Of a stretch of DNA of 52,659 nucleotides, positions 1 through 9,200 are shown one piece after another (the stretch's first letter is position 1; each line of letters begins with the position of its first letter). Source of the stretch: Pyrinomonadaceae bacterium (lineage in GTDB: Bacteria > Acidobacteriota > Blastocatellia > Pyrinomonadales > Pyrinomonadaceae); the NCBI GenBank assembly GCA_025922875.1, contig JAICGZ010000006.1, positions 1 through 52,659 on the forward strand. The letters are read 5' to 3'. Made by a program: the position numbers and the translations under genes. The notes under the pieces are model-generated. The model searched no databases. It had not been told where the DNA came from and saw only the letters and a list, made by a program, of their open reading frames with translations.

Positions 1-121
1 CCCTCCGCGAACCTTAAGAGTACGTCCGCTTTGTGAAATAAAAGAAAGACCATACCGAACGCGACTCCCAGGAAGATTCGCTGCAACCGTTAATGATGAA
101 TTACGGGAACTAGAATGGCTA

Positions 122-224
122 AGTGGAGCGTTTTGGAGCAGCGGAAAATGTGGTTGTACGGCTAAGTTCTTGAAAGGAATGGTAGGCGCGTGCGGATTTG
201 AACCGCAGACCCCTACCGTGTCAA
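122..224 (-). repeat. tRNA-Val 3'-half direct repeat, copy 1 (att-like)
   Basis: Bases 180-224 are identical to the CCA end, T arm, variable loop and 3' anticodon arm of the complete tRNA-Val at 29323-29397. Identity stops in the anticodon loop, so this is not a working tRNA. Bases 122-179 also match the sequence just beyond the tRNA 3' end in the other copies (shared stretch ggagcgttttggagca). A 3'-half tRNA duplicate is what tyrosine-recombinase islands leave at a tRNA gene. This is the outermost of three such scars. I recognise no gene in bases 1-121. Confidence 0.85.
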
Positions 225-510
225 CGCCATCCCTGCTCAAATCTCATAGCGTGTAATCCTTCATGTCGCCATAAACATTGACGCGGGGACTCTACAGAAG
301 TCACGCTTACGGTGCATAGCTTGATTGGATTCGAAGCGTAGTCTGCCAAAAGTCTGCCAAGCTTGTTGGGACGGTTTCTTTCACCGTCAATTGATCTTGA
401 CCGTATCCGTTTGCGATCTGCTGACGCCCACCATATCACCGGCGGAGACGTAAATCGTATAGACGTGGTATAGTGAATCTAGTCAGACTGGTCAGCGAGG
501 TGAATTAAAT
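225..510. other. Intergenic: island edge and promoter region of the TA pair
   Basis: No recognisable gene. A 72-codon open frame on the minus strand ends in the tRNA repeat and resembles nothing I know. The stretch holds the paired direct repeat at 340-360. Close to the downstream gene are a tatagt box at 469-474 and two near-identical octamers, ctagtcag (479-486) and ctggtcag (488-495). These could be the promoter and an autoregulatory operator of the antitoxin gene; this is inferred from position only. Confidence 0.4.
340..360. repeat. Short paired direct repeat beside att copy 1
   Basis: The decamer agtctgccaa occurs at 340-349 and again at 351-360, an 11-base period. Att copies 2 and 3 carry a similarly placed decamer pair of different sequence (12-base period). 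Phased pairs next to a tRNA core resemble arm-type binding sites of tyrosine integrases. Function is inferred. Confidence 0.4.
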
Positions 511-813
511 ATGCGGCGATCAAAAAAGAGCACTCAACCAGGCAAGAAACGGCAGAGTCCACCGTGGCAGTTGCAGACTGCGAAAGCCCAGTTTAGCGAG
601 TTGTTTCGTCGCGCTCGCACTGAGGGGCCACAGGTAGTGACTCGCCAGGGCAAAGAGCAGGTTGTAGTTTTGCCGCTAGAGCAGTTTGCTCAATTAACCA
701 AACGCATTCGCCAGCCGAAAAGCCTCGTGAAATTCTTTGCAGAATCACCACTCTCACATGTCAAGCTCGATCTTAGCCGCGATGTGGACTCCGGACGGGA
801 GATCAAATTGTGA
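511..813 (+). CDS. Type II antitoxin, Phd/YefM family
   Basis: A 100-residue protein. After a basic N-terminal extension of about 18 residues comes the Phd/YefM fold: WQLQTAKAQFSELFRRA followed by VVTRQGKEQVVVLPLEQF, the usual order in these DNA-binding antitoxins. The C-terminal part (about 70-100) would wrap the toxin. The ATG at 511 follows a purine-rich gcgaggtg stretch. The stop overlaps the GTG start of the PIN toxin by four bases (gtga), typical of translationally coupled pairs. Family knowledge: the antitoxin binds VapC-type toxin and represses its own promoter. The extra basic N-terminus is longer than in most Phd proteins. The pair sits alone between two tRNA-derived repeats, fitting a role in stabilising a mobile segment. 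Confidence 0.85.
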   Translation: MRRSKKSTQPGKKRQSPPWQLQTAKAQFSELFRRARTEGPQVVTRQGKEQVVVLPLEQFAQLTKRIRQPKSLVKFFAESPLSHVKLDLSRDVDSGREIKL

Positions 814-1238
814 GCGGCTTCCTGCTGGATACGAACATTATTTCCGAACTTGTCAAACCTAAGCCTGAAGCAAACGTTACAGAGTGGGTTGAGAATACTG
901 ACGAGTCGCTGTTGTACTTAAGCGTTTTGACGTTGGGTGAGATTCGGCGCGGGATCGCGGCTCTGCCTCAATCGCGACGTCGAGCAACCTTGGAGGCCTG
1001 GCTCGACAAGGATCTCCGCGCACGCTTCGAGGGCCGACTCCTGGTCATTGACCAAGAGGTTGCTGATCGCTGGGGCTTGTTAACCGCCGCCGCCCGTAAT
1101 AGCGGAATAGTATTGCCCGTCATTGATGGTCTCTTGGCGGCTACTGCGTTGGAACACAATCTCACATTGGTTACAAGAGATACTGGACAGATTCCATCGA
1201 TGGGTGTGGCAGTTTTCAATCCGTGGGAAAAGAATTGA
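810..1238 (+). CDS. PIN-domain toxin, VapC/FitB type ribonuclease
   Basis: 142 residues, normal for VapC. The PIN acidic residues are visible: LLDTNIISEL at the N-terminus (D7), the E of TLGEIRRGI near 44, D106 in VIDGLLAATA, and D124 in LVTRDTGQI. PIN toxins are Mg-dependent endoribonucleases, commonly cutting tRNA or rRNA. The start is GTG at 810, overlapping the antitoxin stop, so translation depends on the antitoxin being read. The second-domain wording (RWGLLTAAARNSGIVLPVIDG) is typical of the FitB-like subgroup. There is no sign of truncation. The target RNA cannot be told from sequence. Confidence 0.88.
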   Translation: MSGFLLDTNIISELVKPKPEANVTEWVENTDESLLYLSVLTLGEIRRGIAALPQSRRRATLEAWLDKDLRARFEGRLLVIDQEVADRWGLLTAAARNSGIVLPVIDGLLAATALEHNLTLVTRDTGQIPSMGVAVFNPWEKN

Positions 1239-1442
1239 GGCGGTTACTCAGGGACGAAGATAGTGATGTAATCCGCAAACCCATTAGCAGTCTACGCCGT
1301 TTTAGGTAAAAACGGTTCCTGGTGAAGAATCCTTATTCTAAGAGCGCTTGCCGCTGACTCGCGATGAGAATGCCTTCTTTTCGTAATTGCATGATGGAAC
1401 CGCTGAAGGGCAGTATAATGGGCTTCGTGATTAAAGTTGGAC

Positions 1443-1769
1443 ATGGACATTAAGGAATCCGATTGGAAAGTATTCCGCCGTCTCCATAGCGTTGCTTTGG
1501 AGCGATATTGTCAGCGCGTTCTCGAAGAGGTGAAGCTGGCGACAGCGTGTAACGACTCCTACCATGATTGTTACTTAAAGGTGTATCGGCTAATTCAGGA
1601 TCGTGACAAGACAATGGCCCGTGCCTTCGACGACCTGCGTCGGTCAACCGCCTTGATGCGGCTGGTTAATATCATTAACGAAGGACTGCTTACCGAGGAA
1701 GAGTTGAAGCAATTCAGTCAAGAATTTCAAAGCCGGATCGATGCAATCAAGTCGATATCCCGCGGATGA
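1443..1769 (+). CDS. Small conserved-looking protein of unknown function
   Basis: About 108 residues with no signal peptide or membrane segment. It is rich in Glu, Arg and Leu and appears almost wholly helical, with paired helices around SVALERYCQRVLEEV and LLTEEELKQFSQEFQ. An in-frame TTG two codons upstream (1437) is an alternative start. I prefer the ATG at 1443, although neither has a strong ribosome binding site. I do not recognise the family. It lies between the VapC-type toxin gene and the second tRNA-derived repeat, on the same strand. It is probably real because its protein looks ordered, but it could be cargo of a decayed element. Confidence 0.55.
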   Translation: MDIKESDWKVFRRLHSVALERYCQRVLEEVKLATACNDSYHDCYLKVYRLIQDRDKTMARAFDDLRRSTALMRLVNIINEGLLTEEELKQFSQEFQSRIDAIKSISRG

Positions 1770-1846
1770 CAAGAGTTTACAACCGATTGGATCGCAGCCA
1801 TCCTTGACACGTCACTTCGCAGGTTGTGCTCGTCAGGCAGTGAGCA

Positions 1847-1951
1847 AGTGGAGCGTTTTGGAGCAACGGAAAACGTGGATTGTACGGCGTAACTTGTTGA
1901 AAGGATTGGTAGGCGCGTGCGGATTTGAACCGCAGACCCCTACCGTGTCAA
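1847..1951 (-). repeat. tRNA-Val 3'-half direct repeat, copy 2 (att-like)
   Basis: Bases 1907-1951 repeat exactly the 45-base 3' half of tRNA-Val(GAC). Bases 1847-1906 are a diverged version of the downstream flank seen at the other copies. The sequence after 1951 is unrelated to the 5' half of the tRNA. This copy divides the Phd/VapC segment from the segment holding the second toxin-antitoxin pair and the helicase. Confidence 0.87.
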
Positions 1952-2014
1952 AGCACCGCTTTACCCTCACGAATCCCAATAATAAAGGGCCTCTTCTTTC
2001 ATTTTCTTTTCTTT

Positions 2015-2036
2015 CCGACCAATTACCCGACCAATT
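2015..2036. repeat. Short paired direct repeat beside att copy 2
   Basis: ccgaccaatt at 2015-2024 and 2027-2036, a 12-base period, about 64 bases beyond the tRNA core. The same pair stands beside att copy 3. It is a candidate integrase or excisionase arm site, by analogy only. Confidence 0.4.
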
Positions 2037-2105
2037 ATTTTGCCGATGATTAAGAACTTCTGGTGCTTCAAAAGGTTCCCTAAGAAAGACCAGCCCGCTT
2101 TTGAG

Positions 2106-2456
2106 CTAGAGGGGTAGGTGCTTAACGATGTTCTCCCATTCACTCATATCGCTGCACGAAACAATTATTTCAAGCTCATTGATCACTTGGCTGATGGGCA
2201 ACTGCCTCGAAACAACGATGACACCAGGTACCTTCTCTGATCTGGCAATACGACTGGTTGCGTGATAAGGCATTGTGCGTCGATCGTGAGTAACGATAAC
2301 CCGTTCGTGCTCAGCCGCCCACGCTAAGAGCTCGGGATCGGATGCATTACTGAGGCCGACTTGATGAGCCGTTATGACATCCAGGTTCGCAACACGTAGT
2401 AAGAGACCGCGAAGGATGACATGATCGAGATCTTGATCGATGAGCAACCGAAGCAT
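2106..2456 (-). CDS. DUF5615-type PIN-like toxin
   Basis: 116 residues. The N-terminus MLRLLIDQDLDHVILRGLL and the central VIVTHDRRTMPYHA are the hallmarks of the DUF5615 family of PIN-like proteins, predicted ribonucleases usually encoded next to a DUF433 protein. Acidic residues in LIDQDLD and THDRRT are the likely metal ligands. The gene starts 11 bases after the stop of the DUF433 gene, so the two form an operon. Length is normal. RNase activity is a family-level prediction, since few members have been studied. With its partner it forms the second toxin-antitoxin-like pair of this tRNA-linked zone. Confidence 0.82.
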   Translation of the reverse strand: MLRLLIDQDLDHVILRGLLLRVANLDVITAHQVGLSNASDPELLAWAAEHERVIVTHDRRTMPYHATSRIARSEKVPGVIVVSRQLPISQVINELEIIVSCSDMSEWENIVKHLPL

Positions 2457-2467
2457 GAAAGTGCGGT

Positions 2468-2839
2468 CTATGCGGTCGGAGTTGTCTCACCATTCTCTTG
2501 AGCCATGGTCCACCGCCGCAAAATGCGAGAGCGTAGCTCACCAATCTCGGCTTGGTAGTCAGGATTAGATTCCAGTTGGTCTTGAAGATTGTCGGCTGCT
2601 GCTTTTTGCTGTTCCAGATACGTTTCAATTTCCGGGCGATGTGTAAGGTAGTAGGCAATACTTGAGTAAACGTCGCTGAGGCTGAGAGAGGGAAAGCTCT
2701 GAACAATTTGCTCGGCTGTTGCCCCAAGCTTGAAATGGTGAACGATAGAATCCAGACTTACTCGAGAGCCTTTAATTCTAATAGTTCCTTGCTCGGTGAC
2801 AACGAGCGGTATGCTGATAGTTTCTTCCAAGGCAACCAT
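2468..2839 (-). CDS. DUF433-family antitoxin-like protein
   Basis: 123 residues. The first 75 are a typical DUF433 winged-helix-like domain: an N-terminal strand, GTIRIKGSRVSLDSIVHHF, then GATAEQIVQSFPSLSLSDVYSSIAYYLTH. This fold is the antitoxin partner of DUF5615 or PIN proteins. The C-terminal tail (about 76-123) is a charged helix that probably contacts the toxin. The gene is the first of the two-gene operon. It is divergent from the helicase gene at 2955, so the 115 bases between them hold both promoters. Family assignment is firm; the antitoxin role is inferred. Confidence 0.82.
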   Translation of the reverse strand: MVALEETISIPLVVTEQGTIRIKGSRVSLDSIVHHFKLGATAEQIVQSFPSLSLSDVYSSIAYYLTHRPEIETYLEQQKAAADNLQDQLESNPDYQAEIGELRSRILRRWTMAQENGETTPTA

Positions 2840-2954
2840 AATGGCCTTGATTATACCTGATGTATTCTTCTAATCCGAAGATAAACGTAGCGAGGACGAA
2901 TATCGAGGGTCAGAGCGGTCTTTTGTAGTTTCCTTTTCCCTCGGGATTAGACTC

Positions 2955-5810
2955 ATGGGCAGTGACGAGACTCTGAAAGCTGAACTCGCGAAGGCCATCG
3001 CGGAATGTGAGCGTTTGCGTGAAGAAAACGCGCGGCTGAGGCTTCGCATTGGCGAAGCTCCGGAGGGCGCTCATCAAGACATTGAGCGGCCGAGGTCGAT
3101 TGGCGAAGTAAAGGCATCCCCATCAGCCACTGTGACCGCTGACTCTCGGCCAGACGCTAAAGTGTCCTTATTCAAGGACCTCTTTCGCGGCAGGGACGAC
3201 GTTTACGCGGTCAGGTGGGAAGGAAGGAACGGTAAGGCGGGCTATTCACCGGCAGGTGATAAGGAATGGGACCAGGCACCTTCTTCTGGGCGAGGACCAA
3301 AGAAATCATTTCGCATCACCAAGCTATTTTCACTAACCGATGAAGTGATCAGAGATCATCTGCTCGGAAAGCAAACCATCGGTGTTTATCCTCTCCTACA
3401 GGACGATAGCTGTTGGTTTGTAGTAATAGACTTCGACAAAAAGAGCTGGGAAGCGGATGCGGGCGCCTTCATGAAGATCTGTCGTGAGACCGGAGTGCCT
3501 GCCTCACTTGAACGCTCACGCTCGGGAAACGGAGCTCATGTCTGGATATTCTTCGCCAGTCCCATACAAGCAGCATTGGCCAGAAAGCTGGCGAGCGCTA
3601 TCTTGACGCGAACGATGGAGCGGCGTTATGCAGTGGGCCTCGATTCCTATGATCGCTTGTTTCCAAGCCAGGACACTATGCCGAGGGGCGGATTCGGAAA
3701 TCTCATAGCCCTGCCCTTGCAGCATGGCCCACGCGAAAAGGGCAACAGCGTCTTTGTAGACGATCAACTTCGGCCCTTCGATGACCAGTGGGCATTTCTT
3801 TCTTCGATAAGACGATTGGCTCCGGACGAAGCGCAAGCACTTCTTCGCAAGGTCTATCCGGCTGGCGACGTCATCAACGTTCGACACGGGCCAAATGACT
3901 ACGATGGTGCCAACTATCCCTGGATTCTTCCTCCCTCTGAACGGGTCTCTGACAAGACCCTTACGGAACCGCTGCCTCCAAACATATCAATCAAGCTGGG
4001 CAATATGATTTTTGTTGAAAAGAAAGACTTGCCCGATGTGTTTCTGGATCGCTTGATGCGTCTGGCCGCATTTCAGAATCCGGAGTTTTATCAGGCACAA
4101 GCGATGCGACTCTCAACCTTTGGCAAACTCCGCGTCATCGCTTGCGCTGAGGACCTGATTCATCATATAGCGCTGCCTCGGGGCTTGCTGAAAGAAGTAC
4201 TCGCTCTGTGCGAGAGCCATGGCATCGCGGTCAAAGTTACAGATCATCGGTTCCGCGGAGTTCCTTTTGAGGTTGAGTTCCACGGCGACCCCCGGCCTAC
4301 CCAGATAGAGGCAGTAAAGGCTATGTCGGCTTTCGATGAAGGTGTCCTTTGTGCTCCGACAGCCTTTGGCAAGACTGCCATCGCTGCGAGCCTGATTGCG
4401 CTCCGCAAAGTGAACACTCTGGTGCTGGTCCATCGCCGTCAACTAATGGACCAGTGGCGGGAGAGATTGGCGCTGTTCTTCGCACTCACAACCAAGGACA
4501 TCGGTCAGATAGGGGGTGGGAAGAACACTCAAACCGGGCGACTTGATGTAGCAGTCATCCAGAGTCTGATTCGAAAGGGCGAGGTGAAGGACATCGTGGA
4601 CGAATACGGCCAGGTGATCGTGGACGAATGCCATCACGTCTCTGCCTTTTCGTTCGAGCGAGTGTTAAAGCAGGCCAAAGCGAAGTACGTAGTCGGCCTA
4701 ACGGCGACCCCAGTTCGCAAAGACGGCCACCATCCCATCATTCTTATGCAATGCGGTCCGATTCGCTTCAATGTGAGCAGTAAGAAGCAGGCTGCTGCTT
4801 CAGCTTTTCAATACGAGGTCATTCCTCGGTTGACTGAGTTCACGGTGCCTCCTGAATGGAATGATATCGGCATTCAAGATATCTACACGGCTCTTATTCA
4901 TGACAACCAGCGTTCAGACTTGATCGTTGCCGATGTTGTTGCCGCAATCGAAGAAGGACGGTTTCCGCTCCTACTCACCGAGCGTACCGATCACCTGGAG
5001 TTCTTGTTTGAGAAGCTCGTACCACGAGTGCCGAACATTTTTGTGATGAAAGGCGGAATGGGAAAGAAGCAGCGTGATGCGCTTGCGTCCGAGATCAGTG
5101 CCGTCGCGGATGGCCTGCCACGAGTGATCCTTGCAACAGGTAGGTACATTGGAGAAGGCTTTGACGACGCGCGACTGGATACGTTGTTCCTCGCTATGCC
5201 CATCTCGTGGCGCGGCACCTTGCAGCAATACGTCGGGCGGTTGCATCGGCTTCATGCAGACAAACGAATAGTTCGAGTTTATGACTACGTCGATGCTTCG
5301 GTGCCAGTACTGAATCGCATGTACAAGAAGCGGACGAAGGCGTACGAGGCTGTTGGCTACACCGTGGTCCGCCCGTCTGGCGAGCCAGAGGCTCAGCCTG
5401 ATTTGAAATTCGCGACAATTGAACGTATCGCTCTTCAGGCGGTTGTCGCTTTTGAAGAAGCGCGAGGTTGCAAGGTAGAAAACGTCGAGGACGATACTCG
5501 TGGCTTTGATCTGATCTCACGTCGTGCTCTATCTGAAACTGGCGGAGAACAAGTCGCGACGCGATTCATCGAGGTTAAAGGACGCGCGGCGGTTGGGGAG
5601 ATTGCCCTCACCGCTAACGAATACAAAACCGCCCTACGTCTGGGCGATGCCTACTGGCTATACGTAGTTTTCAATTGCGCATCACAACCTCAGGTGACCA
5701 CTATTCAGAACCCCGCACGTTTTGATTGGGAGCCGCTCTCGAAGATTGATTGCTACCGCTTGGATTCTGAAACTATTTTGAAGAGCCAACCACGAGAGCA
5801 AGTCCAGTAG
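2955..5810 (+). CDS. TOTE-type primase-helicase with C-terminal DUF3883 domain
   Basis: 951 residues. Order: a short coiled coil (about 5-33); an archaeo-eukaryotic primase domain as in TOTE conflict systems (about 70-330) with the metal pair D159/D161 in VVIDFDKK and H195 in SGNGAHVWIFF; an SF2 helicase (about 430-790) with Walker A APTAFGKT near 470, DECHH near 557, GLTATP, and motif VI QYVGRLHRLH near 757; and a DUF3883 domain (about 840-940) with RFIEVKGRA, resembling restriction-type nuclease folds. Such fusions are thought to act in anti-phage or plasmid conflict by sensing and processing foreign DNA. It stands alone, divergent from a toxin-antitoxin pair, and ends just before a tRNA-derived repeat. 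All motifs are intact. A decayed copy of its 3' end lies at 29161-29223. Defence is inferred. Confidence 0.85.
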   Translation: MGSDETLKAELAKAIAECERLREENARLRLRIGEAPEGAHQDIERPRSIGEVKASPSATVTADSRPDAKVSLFKDLFRGRDDVYAVRWEGRNGKAGYSPAGDKEWDQAPSSGRGPKKSFRITKLFSLTDEVIRDHLLGKQTIGVYPLLQDDSCWFVVIDFDKKSWEADAGAFMKICRETGVPASLERSRSGNGAHVWIFFASPIQAALARKLASAILTRTMERRYAVGLDSYDRLFPSQDTMPRGGFGNLIALPLQHGPREKGNSVFVDDQLRPFDDQWAFLSSIRRLAPDEAQALLRKVYPAGDVINVRHGPNDYDGANYPWILPPSERVSDKTLTEPLPPNISIKLGNMIFVEKKDLPDVFLDRLMRLAAFQNPEFYQAQAMRLSTFGKLRVIACAEDLIHHIALPRGLLKEVLALCESHGIAVKVTDHRFRGVPFEVEFHGDPRPTQIEAVKAMSAFDEGVLCAPTAFGKTAIAASLIALRKVNTLVLVHRRQLMDQWRERLALFFALTTKDIGQIGGGKNTQTGRLDVAVIQSLIRKGEVKDIVDEYGQVIVDECHHVSAFSFERVLKQAKAKYVVGLTATPVRKDGHHPIILMQCGPIRFNVSSKKQAAASAFQYEVIPRLTEFTVPPEWNDIGIQDIYTALIHDNQRSDLIVADVVAAIEEGRFPLLLTERTDHLEFLFEKLVPRVPNIFVMKGGMGKKQRDALASEISAVADGLPRVILATGRYIGEGFDDARLDTLFLAMPISWRGTLQQYVGRLHRLHADKRIVRVYDYVDASVPVLNRMYKKRTKAYEAVGYTVVRPSGEPEAQPDLKFATIERIALQAVVAFEEARGCKVENVEDDTRGFDLISRRALSETGGEQVATRFIEVKGRAAVGEIALTANEYKTALRLGDAYWLYVVFNCASQPQVTTIQNPARFDWEPLSKIDCYRLDSETILKSQPREQVQ

Positions 5811-5815
5811 CCAAG

Positions 5816-5965
5816 CTCATAGAATGGACTAAGTAGGAATAGGAGTCACAATCAGAATTTATCTGGAGCGTTTTGGAGCAACGGAAAACGTGGTTGTATG
5901 GCGTAAGTTATTGAGAGGATTGGTAGGCGCGTGCGGATTTGAACCGCAGACCCCTACCGTGTCAA
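5816..5965 (-). repeat. tRNA-Val 3'-half direct repeat, copy 3 (att-like)
   Basis: Bases 5921-5965 repeat the 45-base tRNA-Val 3' half exactly. The flank 5816-5920 matches 29217-29322 beside the complete tRNA over its whole length, and similarity continues leftward into the last codons of the helicase gene (from 5763). Copy 3 and the intact tRNA bound the 23 kb segment with the lipid/PKS locus. Confidence 0.9.
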
Positions 5966-6291
5966 ACAAACCCCAATCATATTGGGCATTTTCTAATGAT
6001 CGCTGGTCCACCCGACCAATTACCCGACCAATTCGGTGAGGAAACTGAGGAATAACAAACGCTAATCCAGGAGAGAACCTCGAGCTGCTCTTTGTCATCT
6101 GCGGTAAAGAGATGGCATGAGGTACACGATCAATCGTGTGAACCGACGCAAACCTCAACAAAAAGCTTGATTCTTGCAAATCGCAGAAGTAAGCTTCTTG
6201 GCATTCTTCTTCCTTGCACGTGATCCAACAGATCTTTTCTCGCTGCCGTTTTAAATAATTTGACAGGTGTCAGCCAAAAGATGAGGTGGTC
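5966..6291. other. Intergenic with paired direct repeat
   Basis: No gene recognised. Just after the tRNA core, cccgaccaatt occurs at 6011-6021 and 6023-6033, the same pair and 12-base period as at 2015-2036. The rest is the upstream region of the sensor kinase gene. I see no clear promoter. Confidence 0.45.
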
Positions 6292-9200
6292 ATGCACGCG
6301 GTTTCTTCGCAACGCAAGAGGCTAATCCATTCTTTTCTACACCTCGTTAGTGTTCTTCTGGGAGGACTGCTAGGCTGTGCTTCGGTTACAGCCCAGCAAG
6401 CCTATCTGCCTCAGTTTGTATTTGACCGCTGGACAACTGATGACGGCCTACCCCAAAACACTGTTAGCGACATCCTGCAAACACGAGATGGCTATCTCTG
6501 GTTAGCCACTTTTGATGGTTTGGCTCGCTTCGATGGCCAGCAGTTCACCGTCTTCAATAAGGGAAACACCAAGGGAATCAGTGGTAATCGCTTCGACCAA
6601 CTTTTTGAAGATCGCTACGGAGCGCTCTGGGCTGTGACGGATGACAACCGTCTGGTCCAGTATCAGTCAGGCAACTTTATAACCTACACAACTAAAGAAG
6701 GTTTGCCACCTTGGGTAATCAAGTATCTCGAGACAGATGAATCGGGCGACTTACAAATCGTTTCACGGCAGGGGATCGTGAGGTGGAAGGACGGAAAGTT
6801 TATTGCGTATCCGCTGCATGAGCTTCTGCCTACGTCTGTGGGCGCAAGCTTTTTACTTTGGAAGAGTTTGTCATGGCTTAATGGAGATCAGTTTTATTTG
6901 TATGCTCACGGCCGCTTACACAGCTATTCGAGTCCATCGTTACCGAGTCTCAAAATTGACTCAGTCGTCGAAGACCAACACGGGACATTTTGGATTAGTA
7001 CGAAAGATACTGGGTTAGTGCGAGTAAAGGATGGTCACTTTACGACTTATCCGCTCGAGTATTTTCCAGCGTATCGTCCTATAGCGGTGCAGCAAGATCG
7101 AAAGGGAAATATCTGGCTCGCTTCACACAGAGGGCTGGAACAATTCAAGGATGGCCGCTTCACCAAGGTTGATGCTCAAGGTTTTCTAACTTCTGAAAAC
7201 ACCAGATTCTATGAAGACCGCGAAGGCAACCTCTGGATTGGAGCCGGGAGCGGCCTTTACCGCGCGCGTGAGGCCGCCATCAAAGTCGTTACCGAAATGG
7301 ATGGTTTGTCTTCAAACAATGTTTATTCCATTTACGAAGATCGCAATGGCGGCCTTTGGTTTGGCACCTGGGGAGGCGGTGTTACCAGGATCAAAGATGG
7401 CTGCGTTACTCAGTACCGAGAAACATCTAATGCCAACTTTATAACAACCATTTACGAAGACCGTGATGGCTCTATGTGGATTGGAACTACTGAAAGGTTA
7501 TACCGACTAGATCGTTCTCTATTGCGTAAATGCAATCGCCGCCTCCACCTAATCAGACGGAGGAGTGTATATGCGGATCCCGATGACTTTTTTAAGGGCG
7601 GTGTCTGGGCGATTCATCAAGACCAAGCCGGGCGGTTCTGGTTCGGCACGACTCATGGCCTCATCAAACTGGAGGATGGTCACTACAAACGCTACACGAC
7701 AACTGATGGTTTGGCTGGCAATGACGTTAAGGTGATTCTCGAGGATCGCCTGGGCCAACTCTGGTTTGGCACTTGGAGCGGACTCAGCCGTTATATTGAA
7801 AGAAGATTTACGTCTTACAGGGAAAGCGACGGATTGGCGAGCGATCACATTAGAACACTCTATGAAGACTCGGAAGGAATCTTATGGATAGGAACATACG
7901 ATGGCGGTCTAAGTCGTTTCAAAGATGGACGCATCACGCGTCACACGACGCGAGACGGTCTCTTTAACAATGGCGTATTTCAAATTCTGGAAGACGATAG
8001 CGACTACTTCTGGATGAGCAGCAACAAGGGAATTTATCGTGTCAAACGACAACAGTTGAATGATGCTGCTGACGGAAAGCTTCGCTCCATCACCTCGATT
8101 GCATATGACAAGAGCGATGGCCTGATGAGCGTGGAGTGTAACGGCGGTCGCCAACCGGCGGGTTGGAAAACGCGAGACGGAAAATTATGGTTTCCGACTG
8201 CCGGTGGCGCTGCCCTAATTGACCCGCGCAAGATAAGCCAAAACACAAGTCCTCCACCGGTTGTGATTGAAAGGTTGAGAATTGCGGGTGAGTTGGCCGC
8301 ACTGCGCGAATACGTTGACGTCCCGCCTGATAAGAAGAGTTTCCAGGTTGAGTATAGAGGCTTGAGTTTCGTCAAGCCTGAGCAAGTCAAATATAGATAC
8401 AAGCTATCAGGTGTCGACAGTGATTGGGTTGATGCCGGCACGGGCCGAGTCGCGTCTTTCAACTATGTACCGCCTGGCGAGTACATCTTCACCGTCATAG
8501 CCGCCAACAGCGATGGCGTTTGGAACCATACAGGTCAGAGCATCCGTATCACGGTCGTGCCGTATTGGTGGGAGGTAAGATGGGTGCAAGGATCAATTCT
8601 TTTGGCCGTTTTGCTGGTGGTAGCTTCATCGGTAGCCTTCTGGTACCGACGGCACATCGCGCAGTTGGCCCACGAACATGCGTTGCAACAAGAGTTCTCA
8701 CGCAAGTTAATCGCTTCAATCGATGGCGAGCGCAAACGCATTGCCGATGATTTACACAATGAGCCTAAACAATATTTGTTTGCGATTAGCAAATACGCGT
8801 GGTTGATGCGACGCGGATTGGGCGATCCAAAAAGCCCCGCAGAGAATGTGAGCTCTGCTCTGGAATATGCTCGCCAGATTGAAGTGCTGGCGGAAAGGGC
8901 CGATGCAGAAATGAAAGACATCATTGAAGACCTTCGTCCGGTACAACTGAAAGAACTTCAATTAACCGCAGCTATTAAAGATTGGATAGTAAAGACCAAC
9001 GAGATATCGGACCTGAACTTCTCGCACGACATAGTTTCGATTGATGGGATCTTCGATGACGAAACCGAAGTCAACATCTATCGAATCCTGCAAGAATGCA
9101 TCAACAATATCGTAAAGCACTCACAGGCCAAGGATGCTTGCATCAGTATTAAACGTGACGAGGACGAAATCATTTTTATTGTCGAAGACAAAGGCAAAGG

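Noticed and set aside
180..224. Partial tRNA-Val copies at 180, 1907 and 5921 as functional tRNA genes
   Set aside because: Only the 3' half is present. The 5' half does not follow in any of the three, so no cloverleaf can form.
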